NCBI GenBank assembly: GCA_021775475.1
Contig: JAJFHS010000030.1
Coordinates: 1-64,000 of the forward strand
DNA: 64,000 nt
Source: Hyphomicrobiales bacterium
GTDB lineage: Bacteria; Pseudomonadota; Alphaproteobacteria; Rhizobiales; JAJFHR01
Direction of reading: 5' to 3'
The position numbers were made by a program, and so were the translations under genes. Below the pieces are notes generated by a model. The model was not told where the DNA came from. It was given only the letters and a program-made list of their open reading frames with translations, and did not search any database. Below, in pieces: positions 15,861 to 24,796 of the stretch. Within the stretch, counting starts at the first letter, position 1. Each line of letters begins with the position of its first letter.

Positions 15861-16763
15861 TTACCGTATCTGGTTTTTGGTGAAATTCCGTTGAACAAAG
15901 CCTTCAACAGCATCACTAAACCGGTCATTGCGATCACCCGCCACCATATGACTGGCATCCGTTACATCAATGAATTCCGCCTGCGGCACCAACTCGCGAA
16001 ACTCCCTGACGTTGTCCTCACTGACCAGTTCACTTGATTTCCCCCGCACCAGTAAGGTGGGAATGGCAAGGCTTTTTGCCGCTACAATCATTTCGTCCTG
16101 CAGGTCATCACGCTGGGTTTTACCGGGCTGGCGACATTCTAGAAAACGAGGATCCCAGTGCCAGCGATAGCGCCCGTCTTCATCAAGGCGCAGGTTTTTT
16201 GCCAGTCCATCCAGGTTTTTAGGGCGCGTGCGATTGGGTAGATATCTGGCAATAACGTCTGATGCATCTTCCAGAGTAGCAAAACCCTCTTCAATGTTTG
16301 CCGCCATAAACCTCAGGATTTTTTCCACCCCGACAACTTTCACACTAGGCGTGATGTCAACCAGAACCAGCCCCGATAAAGCGGTTGAAACTCTCCCCTG
16401 GGCGCACAATCCAGCGATGCCACCTAAAGACGCGCCAATAGCGACCGGCGCCTGGCCGGTGGTGGATTTTAGTTGTTGGGCTACACAAACGAAGTCTTTG
16501 GCAAAGGCTGAATAGGAATAATCACCGCTTGCCGGCCACTCGCTCTCACCATGACCGCGTTGATCAATAGAAGTGACAGAATAGCCAAGCTGCGCCAGCC
16601 GCTTGCCGGTGCTGCCCCAGGCATGGCGGGTTTGTCCGCCACCTGGCGCCAGCAAAATAGGACACAGCCCCTCGCCCGGCCATTGATCGGCAGCGATTAC
16701 ATTACCCTCAAAGCCGGAAAATGACGCGTGTTGCATCGACGTATGCGCAACCGGACTGTTCAT
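15861..16763 (-). CDS. Alpha/beta hydrolase
   Basis: 300 residues with the alpha/beta hydrolase core: the oxyanion-side region LLAPGGGQTRHAWG, the nucleophile serine in IGASLGGIAG (about residue 110), an acid after the LVRGKSSELV strand, and the histidine in DASHMVAGD near residue 270. The nucleophile elbow is GASLG. The substrate is unknown. Its ATG overlaps the stop of the upstream hydrolase (ATGA), so the two form an operon of paired hydrolases. Confidence 0.82.
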   Translation of the reverse strand: MNSPVAHTSMQHASFSGFEGNVIAADQWPGEGLCPILLAPGGGQTRHAWGSTGKRLAQLGYSVTSIDQRGHGESEWPASGDYSYSAFAKDFVCVAQQLKSTTGQAPVAIGASLGGIAGLCAQGRVSTALSGLVLVDITPSVKVVGVEKILRFMAANIEEGFATLEDASDVIARYLPNRTRPKNLDGLAKNLRLDEDGRYRWHWDPRFLECRQPGKTQRDDLQDEMIVAAKSLAIPTLLVRGKSSELVSEDNVREFRELVPQAEFIDVTDASHMVAGDRNDRFSDAVEGFVQRNFTKNQIR

Positions 16764-17515
16764 TGGTTTTGCCGGGCCAAAAAATCAACCACGCCCTGTT
16801 TAAAAACCTTGTCGCCGACCGCTTTCATATGATCGCGCCCGGGAATATCCAACGCCTCGCCCTTGGGAATAAGCGCTGAGAGTTCAGCGGCTGAACCGCC
16901 AATCGCATCTTCCGTCCCCACCGCCACCAAAACCCGAGCCTCTATGCTTGCCAGTTGTTCTGGTGTGATCTTCTGCCGCGACGAACGCATGCAGGTTGCC
17001 AGCGCCTTGAGGTCGCTTTTTGTCTGCTCGGCAAAATACCGGAACATCCGTCCACCAATATTGGCAATGTCCTCGATGTTTTCAGCTTCAAGTGCCTCGG
17101 CCACCTGCTCGGGGTCGCCCACACCTTTGACCATATTGATGCCAAGACCGGCGAAAATTGCGCGGTCAACATAAGCCTTGTGATTTATCGCCATAAAGGC
17201 AGTGATGCGCGCACCCATGGAGTACCCCATGACATCGACCCGTGAAAGACCCAGATGATCCAGCAGGGCAACTGCATCCGTCGCCATAATTGGCGCGCCG
17301 TAATCTTTGATATCATACAGCTTTTCGCTTCTTCCATGACCACGATTGTCAATCAGAATGATACGGCGTTGCGCCTTTTGAAGCGTGCGCACCCAACCGG
17401 TATCGCGCCAGTTTACGTATGCATTGGAGGCAAACCCGTGAATCAGCAATATCGGCTCACCATGGCCAATAACCTCATAGGCGATTTCGACACCATCGGT
17501 TACGAAGGTTTCCAC
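16760..17515 (-). CDS. Alpha/beta hydrolase
   Basis: 251 residues, GTG start at 17515 with GGAGA about 11 bases upstream. Core motifs: LLIHGFASNAYVNWR (oxyanion loop), DNRGHGRSEK, nucleophile serine in MGYSMGARI (about residue 97), and the catalytic histidine in PGRDHMKAVGD near residue 235. It resembles the esterase/epoxide-hydrolase-like group common in Rhizobiales. It faces the zf-CHCC gene across about 100 bases and is the first gene of a two-hydrolase operon. Confidence 0.85.
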   Translation of the reverse strand: METFVTDGVEIAYEVIGHGEPILLIHGFASNAYVNWRDTGWVRTLQKAQRRIILIDNRGHGRSEKLYDIKDYGAPIMATDAVALLDHLGLSRVDVMGYSMGARITAFMAINHKAYVDRAIFAGLGINMVKGVGDPEQVAEALEAENIEDIANIGGRMFRYFAEQTKSDLKALATCMRSSRQKITPEQLASIEARVLVAVGTEDAIGGSAAELSALIPKGEALDIPGRDHMKAVGDKVFKQGVVDFLARQNQ

Positions 17516-17618
17516 TTAAACGCATCTCCGCTGGTATTGGTCTTTCAATTTCCCCGGTCCTTGTATATTGTTGCAGCGATTCTTATGGCATAATACTAAG
17601 CGCAAAAGCGAGTATGAG

Positions 17619-17846
17619 ATGGCGGAAAACGCAATTCCCAATTTTCACAATGATATTGGTGTTGATAAAATCGAAATAGGTACCAAAAAATTTCAGTGTA
17701 TCGGTGCCAAGGCACCGTTTGATCATCCTCATATTTTTCTCGATATGGGCGATGAAAAAGAGATTGTCTGCCCCTATTGTTCAACCCTCTACTGTCATAA
17801 TCCCGCCCTGAAACCGCATGAGACCCATCCAGCCGGGTGCACATAG
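17619..17846 (+). CDS. Zinc-finger domain protein (zf-CHCC, NDUFS6-like)
   Basis: 75 residues from the ATG at 17619. The C-terminal half holds the CHCC zinc site: HPHIFLDMG, then CPYCSTLYCHNP. The same fold is found in the mitochondrial complex I subunit NDUFS6, whose alphaproteobacterial homologues are stand-alone small proteins. It overlaps the upstream reading frame of the FAD monooxygenase by a few bases, depending on that gene's start, and is probably cotranscribed with it. Confidence 0.85.
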   Translation: MAENAIPNFHNDIGVDKIEIGTKKFQCIGAKAPFDHPHIFLDMGDEKEIVCPYCSTLYCHNPALKPHETHPAGCT

Positions 17847-17860
17847 GTCGAGCGGTTTCA

Positions 17861-19048
17861 ATGAAACCAGACGTTATCATTGCAGGGGCCGGTATCGGGG
17901 GACTGGCGTGTGCATTGTGTCTGGAAAAGCAGGGTTTCACCACCTTAATTCTCGAAAAATCCCACGTCCCGGCAGAAGCCGGTGCCGGTATTCAGCTCGG
18001 CCCCAATGCGTTTCACATCCTGAAACACCTTGGCCTTGAGCAAGAATTGGCACAACAGGCCCAGTTTCCTGAAAAGATTGTCATGTATGATGCCAACAGC
18101 GGTACAGCGTTGGCGCATATGCCTTTAATCCCCCACATGCAGCGCCGCCATAATGCCCCCTACGCGGTTATTCACCGCGCTGATTTACACAAAATTCTGC
18201 GATTGCGGGTTGAAAATTCCCACCGTATCGAACTCAAATACTCTTCCGCCCTGGCAACTTTCAACGATGAAAGCGGCAGCGTTGTCGTAAAAACTGTTGG
18301 CGGTGAGGAGTTTCGCGCCCGCGTTCTGGTAGGTGCCGATGGCCTGTGGTCAACCGTACGCGAACAGGTTTTGGGCGATGGCCCACCGCAATACACCGGT
18401 CAGGTCGCCTGGCGCACCGTAGTACGGCGCGATAGCGTTGCAGAGATGTTCAAGGCACAACAAACCTGCCTGTGGCTGGGCCAGCGCGCCCACCTTGTCC
18501 ACTACCCCATCTCCAGGGGTCAACTTCTCAATATTGTCGCCATTGTAGAAATGCCCACCCCGCCCCACGGCTGGTCAACAATCGGCCAGGCGTACGAATT
18601 GTTGCCATGGTTTAAAAACTGGGCACAGCCCGCCTGTGACCTGTTGCAACAGGTTAAAGAGTGGCGCATCTGGGCCTTGTATGACCGCAACCCGGCTTCG
18701 GTCTGGAGCAGCGGACACGTGACGCTGCTGGGTGATGCAGCACACCCCATGTTGCCATTTTTAGCTCAAGGCGGCGCTATGGCGATTGAAGACGCATGGG
18801 TGTTGGCAGCGCATTTAAAAAAGAATCTCAGCAACCCGGAAACTGCCCTGCGCGCTTATGAAACCCTTCGCACTCCCAGAACAGGCAGGGTAAGTGAAAC
18901 CGCGCGCAGCAATGCCACCATGTTTCATCTCAGTGGCCATCAGCGACTTATGCGCAATATAGCCCTCAAAGCCTCGCGCGCAGCACCGGGTATGCTGTTA
19001 AAAAAATACGACTGGCTTTATGGCTATAACGCGCTTGATGATTGCTGA
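17861..19048 (+). CDS. FAD-dependent monooxygenase (salicylate hydroxylase/UbiH-like)
   Basis: A flavoprotein aromatic hydroxylase of about 395 residues. The three family motifs are visible: the GxGxxG dinucleotide fold at the N-terminus (IIAGAGIGGLACALCLE), the DG motif (VLVGADGLWSTVRE, about residue 160) and the GD motif (LLGDAAHPMLPFLAQGGAMAIEDA, about 290-315). The ATG at 17861 places the Rossmann strand right at the N-terminus; a GTG at 17837 is possible. The substrate is not deducible. It follows the zf-CHCC gene and faces the LuxR-like gene convergently. Confidence 0.88.
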   Translation: MKPDVIIAGAGIGGLACALCLEKQGFTTLILEKSHVPAEAGAGIQLGPNAFHILKHLGLEQELAQQAQFPEKIVMYDANSGTALAHMPLIPHMQRRHNAPYAVIHRADLHKILRLRVENSHRIELKYSSALATFNDESGSVVVKTVGGEEFRARVLVGADGLWSTVREQVLGDGPPQYTGQVAWRTVVRRDSVAEMFKAQQTCLWLGQRAHLVHYPISRGQLLNIVAIVEMPTPPHGWSTIGQAYELLPWFKNWAQPACDLLQQVKEWRIWALYDRNPASVWSSGHVTLLGDAAHPMLPFLAQGGAMAIEDAWVLAAHLKKNLSNPETALRAYETLRTPRTGRVSETARSNATMFHLSGHQRLMRNIALKASRAAPGMLLKKYDWLYGYNALDDC

Positions 19049-19050
19049 GG

Positions 19051-19743
19051 CTAAAACCCGTGCCTGTTGGCAATCACAGCGGCCTGGGTTCGGCTGTGAC
19101 ATTTGAGTTTTCGCAATATATTACCCACGTGATATTTTATCGTCGCTTCTGATAATTCAAGCTTATGGGCTATCTGCTTGTTCAGGCATCCTTCCCTGAG
19201 GTGTGTAAAAACCAGGGTTTCCTTCGGCGACAGGGTTGAGATTTGCCGATACAACTGCGCCCTGTCATCCTCATCCTCATTAAGAGGACTTATTCGCGAA
19301 AAATTATGTACTTCGCCCAGCATCACAGCAGTAACAACATCCCTGATCTGTTCTGGCGTGTGCAACATAGAGATAATACCGGCAACACCGCGCTCAAGGC
19401 AAAAGTTTTCAAGCGCAATATCTTCATGTTCCAGCACGACAATGACAGATTTGGCTTTGACGTTGCGCAATATTCTATCGAGACCCAAAACACCTTTCGA
19501 TCCCGGTGTACTCATGTTGAATATCAGGATTGTTCCGGGTTGAATTTTGGCCAGCCTGACAATGTCCCCATAATCCTCAACACATTGCACATTTTGCGCA
19601 CCACACTTGTGTAACAATGAGCACAGCGCCTGGGCGAACAAAGGATGGGGATCGGCGATGAGGAAATGAGAATTAAAAACAATCCCCAAATCCTCATTAT
19701 TCATCGGCTGTGAAGATCCATCGGTCTTAACATTTATGGTCAT
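19051..19743 (-). CDS. LuxR-type regulator with a degenerate receiver domain
   Basis: 230 residues. A receiver-like domain spans about residues 28-145 and a LuxR HTH about 165-228 (LSPKETLVFTHLREGCLNKQIAHKLELSEATIKYHVGNILRKL). The receiver looks unable to take phosphate: the phospho-acceptor position in LIFNMSTPG is Asn, only one acidic-pocket residue remains (IADPHPL), and the conserved Lys region reads GIISML. It is therefore an orphan, probably phosphorylation-independent regulator. No kinase gene is adjacent. It is convergent with the monooxygenase gene. Confidence 0.85.
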   Translation of the reverse strand: MTINVKTDGSSQPMNNEDLGIVFNSHFLIADPHPLFAQALCSLLHKCGAQNVQCVEDYGDIVRLAKIQPGTILIFNMSTPGSKGVLGLDRILRNVKAKSVIVVLEHEDIALENFCLERGVAGIISMLHTPEQIRDVVTAVMLGEVHNFSRISPLNEDEDDRAQLYRQISTLSPKETLVFTHLREGCLNKQIAHKLELSEATIKYHVGNILRKLKCHSRTQAAVIANRHGF

Positions 19744-19787
19744 AGGTTTCCCAAACAGACAAAAATAACGCCGATCCCACCTTAACT

Positions 19788-21287
19788 TTAAGCCATGGTA
19801 GGGAGACTAAACTCCGCTCCCTCTTTTATGCCCGATGGCCAGCGTGAGGTGACGGTTTTGGTTTTTGTGTAAAACCTGATTGAATCAGGCCCATGCTGAT
19901 TAAGATCACCAAAGCCCGAACGTTTCCAGCCGCCAAAAGTGAAGTACGCCAGCGGCACCGGAATGGGTACATTGACACCAACCATGCCGACATTGACACG
20001 TGAGGCAAAATCACGTGCAGCATCGCCATCACGGGTATAAATCGCCACCCCATTGCCATATTCATGATCATTGGCGAGTTTTAAGCCTTCTTCATAATCA
20101 TTGGCGCGCAAAACAGACAACACCGGACCGAAAATTTCTTCCTTGTAAATCTTCATGTCCTTGGTCACTTTGTCGAACAAACACCCGCCCATGTAATAGC
20201 CGTTCTCATAGCCCTGCATGGTAAAATTGCGGCCATCCACCAGCAATTCAGCGCCTTCATCCAGACCTGATTGAACGTACCCCTCGGCGCGCTCCATTGC
20301 CTGTTGCGTTATCATCGCGCCGTAATCAGCTTCCATATCCGTATAGGGTCCGATTTTCAGGTTTTCAACGCGCGGTACCAGTTTTTCCAACAGCGCATCA
20401 GCTGTTGCTTCACCCACTGGAACAGCTACGGAAATTGCCATGCAGCGTTCACCAGCCGAACCATAACCCGCCCCGATCAGCGCATCAGCGGCCTGATCAA
20501 GATCAGCATCGGGCATAATAATCATGTGGTTTTTGGCACCGCCAAAACATTGTACGCGTTTAGCATTGGCGGTTCCGCGCGCATAGATATATTCGGCTAT
20601 TGCAGAAGATCCAACAAATCCGATTGCCTTGATATCTTCATTATCCAAAATACCATCAACGGCAACCTTGTCCCCATTGACCACATTAAGCACACCGGCA
20701 GGCAAGCCCGCTTCAAGCAGAAGTTCAGCCAGTCTGAGAGGCACTGACGGGCAGCGCTCTGACGGTTTAAGAATAAAGGCATTGCCAACAGTTATGGCAG
20801 GTGCAAATTTCCACATCGGGATCATGGCGGGAAAGTTAAACGGCGTAATTCCAGCGACCACGCCCAAAGGCTGGCGCAGGGAATACATATCTATGCCCGG
20901 CCCGGCTCCTTCGGTGAATTCACCTTTGAGCAAATGAGGGATGCCACAGGCAAACTCAACGGTTTCAAAGCCGCGCTGAATATCACCTTTCGAATCAGGG
21001 ATGGTCTTGCCGTGCTCGCGCGACAGCATTTCCGCCAGATTATCATTGTCATCGCGCAAAAGCTCCAAGAACCGGAACATGACGCGCGCACGTTTTTGCG
21101 GGTTTTGCGCCGCCCAGCCCACCTGAGCCTCTTTGGCATTGGCAACGGCTGCGTTTAATTCTTCAGCACTGGCCAGCGGCACCTGCTTTTCCACCTCACC
21201 GGTGGAAGGATTTAAAACATCAGCAAATTTTCCAGAAGTTCCGGCAACGCGTTTGCCGCCGATAAAATGATAAAGCTCAGTAGTCAT
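19788..21287 (-). CDS. mmsA: CoA-acylating methylmalonate-semialdehyde dehydrogenase
   Basis: MmsA/IolA converts methylmalonate or malonate semialdehyde to propionyl- or acetyl-CoA with NAD and CoA, in valine and inositol catabolism. It is an ALDH-superfamily protein of 499 residues with the family N-terminus HFIGGKRV, ITPFNFPAMIPMWKFAPA, the catalytic cysteine in GSAGERCMAISVAVPVG (about residue 285) and EEIFGPVLSVLR. The ATG at 21287 is preceded by GAGGGAAA; a further in-frame ATG at 21335 is less likely. It is divergent from a LysR-type gene, the usual arrangement for its regulator. Confidence 0.93.
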   Translation of the reverse strand: MTTELYHFIGGKRVAGTSGKFADVLNPSTGEVEKQVPLASAEELNAAVANAKEAQVGWAAQNPQKRARVMFRFLELLRDDNDNLAEMLSREHGKTIPDSKGDIQRGFETVEFACGIPHLLKGEFTEGAGPGIDMYSLRQPLGVVAGITPFNFPAMIPMWKFAPAITVGNAFILKPSERCPSVPLRLAELLLEAGLPAGVLNVVNGDKVAVDGILDNEDIKAIGFVGSSAIAEYIYARGTANAKRVQCFGGAKNHMIIMPDADLDQAADALIGAGYGSAGERCMAISVAVPVGEATADALLEKLVPRVENLKIGPYTDMEADYGAMITQQAMERAEGYVQSGLDEGAELLVDGRNFTMQGYENGYYMGGCLFDKVTKDMKIYKEEIFGPVLSVLRANDYEEGLKLANDHEYGNGVAIYTRDGDAARDFASRVNVGMVGVNVPIPVPLAYFTFGGWKRSGFGDLNQHGPDSIRFYTKTKTVTSRWPSGIKEGAEFSLPTMA

Positions 21288-21409
21288 ATTTTCCCTCAAC
21301 ACAGGTGTCTTTAAAAGTTGATATTCAGATAGCATTGTTTAAAAATGCACATCTACGGTAATTTATAACGATCCATTGTGCGTTTAATCCCACACGAAAG
21401 CCACAACAG

Positions 21410-22324
21410 ATGCATTCTACTCCTTATAACTGGGACGATCTAAGGTTTTTTCTCGCTGTGGCCCGAAGCGGGCGCTTGACAGCCGCAGCACGCCAGCTTG
21501 GCGCCGAACACACAACAGTAAGCCGGCGCATCACCAATCTGGAAAGGGACATGAATGCCAAGTTGTTTGAACGCCGCCCGCAAGGATATACACTCACCGA
21601 ACAAGGCAGTAAACTGCTGATTTCCGCAGAAGAACTCGAAAGCGTAGCCATTGCCGCCCAAGGCGAAATTTCCGGGTCCGACTATGCCTTGAGCGGTGCT
21701 GTGCGCATTGGCTCGCCGGAAGGTTTCGGCACCTATTTTCTCGCCCCCTGCCTCGCCAGATTGTCCCTCATTCACCGCGATCTCGACATCCAACTCATCG
21801 CCCGGCCGCGCGTCTTCTCCCTGTCCAAGCGCGAAGCCGATATCGCCATCAGCCTTGAACGCCCGCGCGAAGGCCGCCTGCATTCGCGCAAACTGACGGA
21901 TTACACCTTGAGCCTTTATGCATCCAAGGCTTATCTGGAAGATAACCCGGAACCAAAAACCCTGACGGACCTAAGCAACCATCGCATCATCGGCTACATC
22001 GATGATCTGATATTCACACCAGAACTGGATTACCTGCCGCAAATCTCAAAATCTCTGCACCCCAAACTCGCCTCAACCAGCCTGGTCGCTCAAATGGTCG
22101 CAACCAAAGCAGGTGCGGGCATCTGCATCCTGCCCACCTTCATGGCGGCAAACGAGCCCGACCTGGTGCCAGTACTGCCCGAAAAAGTCCAGCTAACCCG
22201 CTCCTTCTGGCTCATCATCCACTCAGACATGAGAAAACTGGCCCGCATAAAAACCGTAAGCGATTTCATCGCCAGCGAAGTGAGAAGCCAAAAAGCAAGG
22301 TTTTTGCCGAAGATGGGTTTGTAG
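21410..22324 (+). CDS. LysR-family transcriptional regulator divergent from mmsA
   Basis: 304 residues. HTH at about residues 5-65 (WDDLRFFLAVARSGRLTAAARQLGAEHTTVSRRITNLE), followed by a LysR substrate-binding domain with VRIGSPEGFGTYFLAP. It faces mmsA across 120 bases, so it is the likely local regulator of that gene. After its stop, 22325-22653 holds no supportable gene: a short frame at 22328-22597 has poor codon use and lacks a start signal. Confidence 0.88.
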   Translation: MHSTPYNWDDLRFFLAVARSGRLTAAARQLGAEHTTVSRRITNLERDMNAKLFERRPQGYTLTEQGSKLLISAEELESVAIAAQGEISGSDYALSGAVRIGSPEGFGTYFLAPCLARLSLIHRDLDIQLIARPRVFSLSKREADIAISLERPREGRLHSRKLTDYTLSLYASKAYLEDNPEPKTLTDLSNHRIIGYIDDLIFTPELDYLPQISKSLHPKLASTSLVAQMVATKAGAGICILPTFMAANEPDLVPVLPEKVQLTRSFWLIIHSDMRKLARIKTVSDFIASEVRSQKARFLPKMGL

Positions 22325-22653
22325 CGGATGATGCAGTTATACCAAAGGCGCTGGTATTTGAACAATAGCTTACACACTCGTCATACGGCACCAATATTAT
22401 TAGAATCTCCCTCTCGTGGGAGTATCATGTGCCACGAGCGAATTTCGAAGGCACGCATCCAAAAAGAGCAATTCTGTTTCAGAAAACGGAAAATTCAAAG
22501 CAAATCGCAAAAAACCATGAATTTTGCGACATGCCTTAGGCTGTATTCAACCATATGCGGATCAGCATTGCCTTATTTGCCATTATCAGGTATTTAATTG
22601 GGTATCAGAACGCCGGGTTCACGGCGCTGATTTTCTGAAAGCTATTGATAATA

Positions 22654-22899
22654 ATGCGTGAGACTTTCTCTGCATTCGAGCAACCGTTAAAATGGGTTGC
22701 TTTTGCACTAGGCATTTTCAGCACGTTAAGTGTGGTACAGGGCTGGATGTTGGCTGCCATGTTGTTCAGCCTGCCATTTTGTCTGATATGGGTTTACTGC
22801 GGTTGGCTTAGAACAGAACCGCAACTGAAATACATCAATATAGTTTTCACAATTCTCTATATTTACGGCATTGCCCGCTATTTCATTTTAGACCTCTGA
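22654..22899 (+). CDS. Small hydrophobic membrane protein
   Basis: 81 residues from the ATG at 22654. Three hydrophobic stretches (about 12-30, 33-50 and 58-78) are separated by short polar turns (LRTEPQLK). The pattern resembles small DUF6552-type membrane proteins, but I would not assign the family firmly. There is no operon partner. The gap from 22900 to 23145 downstream holds no intact gene. Confidence 0.55.
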   Translation: MRETFSAFEQPLKWVAFALGIFSTLSVVQGWMLAAMLFSLPFCLIWVYCGWLRTEPQLKYINIVFTILYIYGIARYFILDL

Positions 22900-23145
22900 C
22901 TTAAGTTTTGAGGCATAGAGTACATTTCTGAGCGCGGGTTTGGGCAAGAACGGGGTCTACGCAGCGCTTCACCGCCTTGATATCGAAATGGAATTCAAAC
23001 ATCTCCTGACAACGGCCCAGTTTAAACAGGAAGTTTAGTGGCGGGTGAACGATATTCGATTTTATTCAAGACATCTGCCTAAATTTCGCAACAATTCGCC
23101 GCCATAGTGATTCTATTGTAAATAATGAACCGATGGAGGATCGTC

Positions 23146-23361
23146 ATGCGTAAAAAAACCCTATGTACTTTGCTCGCAGGTTTCATTGCAGCACTGGGTA
23201 TCACTGGCTTATTCACCGTCTCTAACAAAGAGGCGGCCAGCAGTTCGAAATCGCGCACTTTCAGTGGCCTCGACAACAAGCCCAATAGCGGTGGCTGGTA
23301 CACCAACAAGGCCCAGCGTGGCATGGCCACGCGCAAGCGGATTTACAAATATATCAGCTAA
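23146..23361 (+). CDS. Small exported or membrane-anchored basic protein
   Basis: 71 residues. The ATG at 23146 has a good GGAGG sequence 7-8 bases upstream. Residues 1-24 look like a signal peptide or anchor (KKT, then LCTLLAGFIAALGITGLF), followed by a Ser/Lys-rich linker and a short tail with GGWYTNKAQRGMATRKRIYKY. Unrecognised; the clear start signal and signal peptide make it a convincing small gene. Confidence 0.6.
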   Translation: MRKKTLCTLLAGFIAALGITGLFTVSNKEAASSSKSRTFSGLDNKPNSGGWYTNKAQRGMATRKRIYKYIS

Positions 23362-23429
23362 GGGTGCGGGCGTTTGGGGTGTGATCCCTGAAGCTTGTTG
23401 CATTTACAAGATTTCACTCCATCCTTCTC

Positions 23430-23545
23430 CGTCATCCCCGGGCTTGTCCCGGGGATCCATAGCGCTGAGCTTTCGAACACAAAGATAGTGCCTTTTGACC
23501 GGGAGTATTGAGGAATGGATCCCCGGGACAAGCCCGGGGATGACG
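23430..23545. repeat. 116-bp REPIN-like element
   Basis: Two perfect 31-bp inverted arms (23430-23460 and 23515-23545), each itself a palindrome built on CATCCCCGGG...CCCGGGGATG, flank a 54-bp spacer. Weaker outer inverted repeats (ATTTACAAGATTT on the left, AAATCCTGTTAAAT on the right) extend it. An element of identical length and layout lies at 63685-63800. It sits between the small exported gene and the convergent EamA gene. Confidence 0.85.
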
Positions 23546-23586
23546 AATTGGGGACGGATTTTAAATCCTGTTAAATCCGACGGGTT

Positions 23587-24576
23587 CTATTTCTCATCTG
23601 CCCCTGAAATGCCGGTGTTTTCTTCGATACGCGTGAGTTTTCGGCCCAGGCGGGCTTCACGGTGGATGGTGTAAAGGGCGGCCCCTATTATGATTGCCGC
23701 ACCAATCAGGACTGTGGTATCGGGCCAGTCGCCAAACAGCAACAGGCCGATAATCAGGGCATAGATCAACCTGGTGTAATCAAGCGAGGCTATGGCACTT
23801 GCTTCACCAGCGCGATAAGCATGGATGTTGAATGTCTGCACCAGAACACTGACACTGCCGAGGCCGACCAGCAATCCTAATTCATAAAGTGTAGGTGTCT
23901 GCCAAAACCAGATTGCCGGGATAATCATCACCACGCCCACACCTATGGATTGATAGGCCAGGATTGTAATGGTTGTGTCGCTTTGTGAAATCCGGCGGAT
24001 AATCACCATGACCATACCAGCGCCCGCCGCCCCACCCAACGCCATCAGACCATAAAGTCCAAAAGACGCGCCCTCACCACTGGGCTGCATAACAATCATC
24101 ACTCCGATAAATCCAACACCAACCGCAAACCAGCGTCGACGACCAACGCTTTCACCCAGGAAAAAAATGGCGAAGATTGTAACAAAGAATGATTTGGAAA
24201 ATGCGATTGTCGTTGCATCCGCCAGCGGCATATTTATAACCGCTGCAAATCCCAGCAACATCGCAGTTAGTGCGCCAATAACACGGAGGAAATGGAGTCC
24301 GTAATACCTGGTCTTAAAAGCATCGGGAAAATTGCGCACCAAAACCGGCAAAACCACGGCCAATATAAACAATTGCCGGAAAAATATAATCTCGGTGAGA
24401 TGAAGTGTCTCGCCAAGGATTTTGACCAAAGAAATCTGAACGATGGCGACACCGGCGGACAACAAAGCCCAGACACTGCCACGAACATTGCCTGACAGCT
24501 TCGCCCACCAGGCAATTCTACTGACAAATTGTGCCGTAATTTTAGTAAAAAGGTCTGTGGGCGGTAACGTGGGCAT
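23587..24576 (-). CDS. EamA/DMT-family transporter
   Basis: 329 residues with ten predicted membrane helices in two EamA repeats (GSVWALLSAGVAIVQISLVK at the start of the first; SIGVGVVMIIPAIWFW in the second) and a charged C-terminal tail. It is a putative inner-membrane exporter of unknown substrate. It shares little local wording with the EamA gene at 11.3 kb, so it is not a recent duplicate. It is monocistronic and divergent from yaaA. Confidence 0.85.
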   Translation of the reverse strand: MPTLPPTDLFTKITAQFVSRIAWWAKLSGNVRGSVWALLSAGVAIVQISLVKILGETLHLTEIIFFRQLFILAVVLPVLVRNFPDAFKTRYYGLHFLRVIGALTAMLLGFAAVINMPLADATTIAFSKSFFVTIFAIFFLGESVGRRRWFAVGVGFIGVMIVMQPSGEGASFGLYGLMALGGAAGAGMVMVIIRRISQSDTTITILAYQSIGVGVVMIIPAIWFWQTPTLYELGLLVGLGSVSVLVQTFNIHAYRAGEASAIASLDYTRLIYALIIGLLLFGDWPDTTVLIGAAIIIGAALYTIHREARLGRKLTRIEENTGISGADEK

Positions 24577-24796
24577 GGCAGCCTAACAAGTGAACGGCGG
24601 GGTTCCCGGTATAGTCATAAGGGGGGTCTGGATGATATGAGATAACCAGCCGGGAAAGTTTTTTTGATTCTTGGGTCCAGTGTACGCCAGAAAAAGAAAA
24701 CTTGCCAACTCGAGCAATATTGTCATTGTGGCACCATCCCAAAGCGACTATTTTCAAACCTGAAAAATAACAGGAAAATTACAGAACGGATGGCCC

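Noticed and set aside
22328-22597. Rightward open frame after the LysR gene
   Set aside because: Poor codon use, no ribosome-binding site and no recognisable features; treated as non-coding.
22938-23037. Short coding-like fragment (LSAGLGKNGVYAALH) resembling an antitoxin HTH
   Set aside because: Only about 35 codons follow an in-frame stop, with no start and no toxin gene nearby; too little to call even a pseudogene with confidence.
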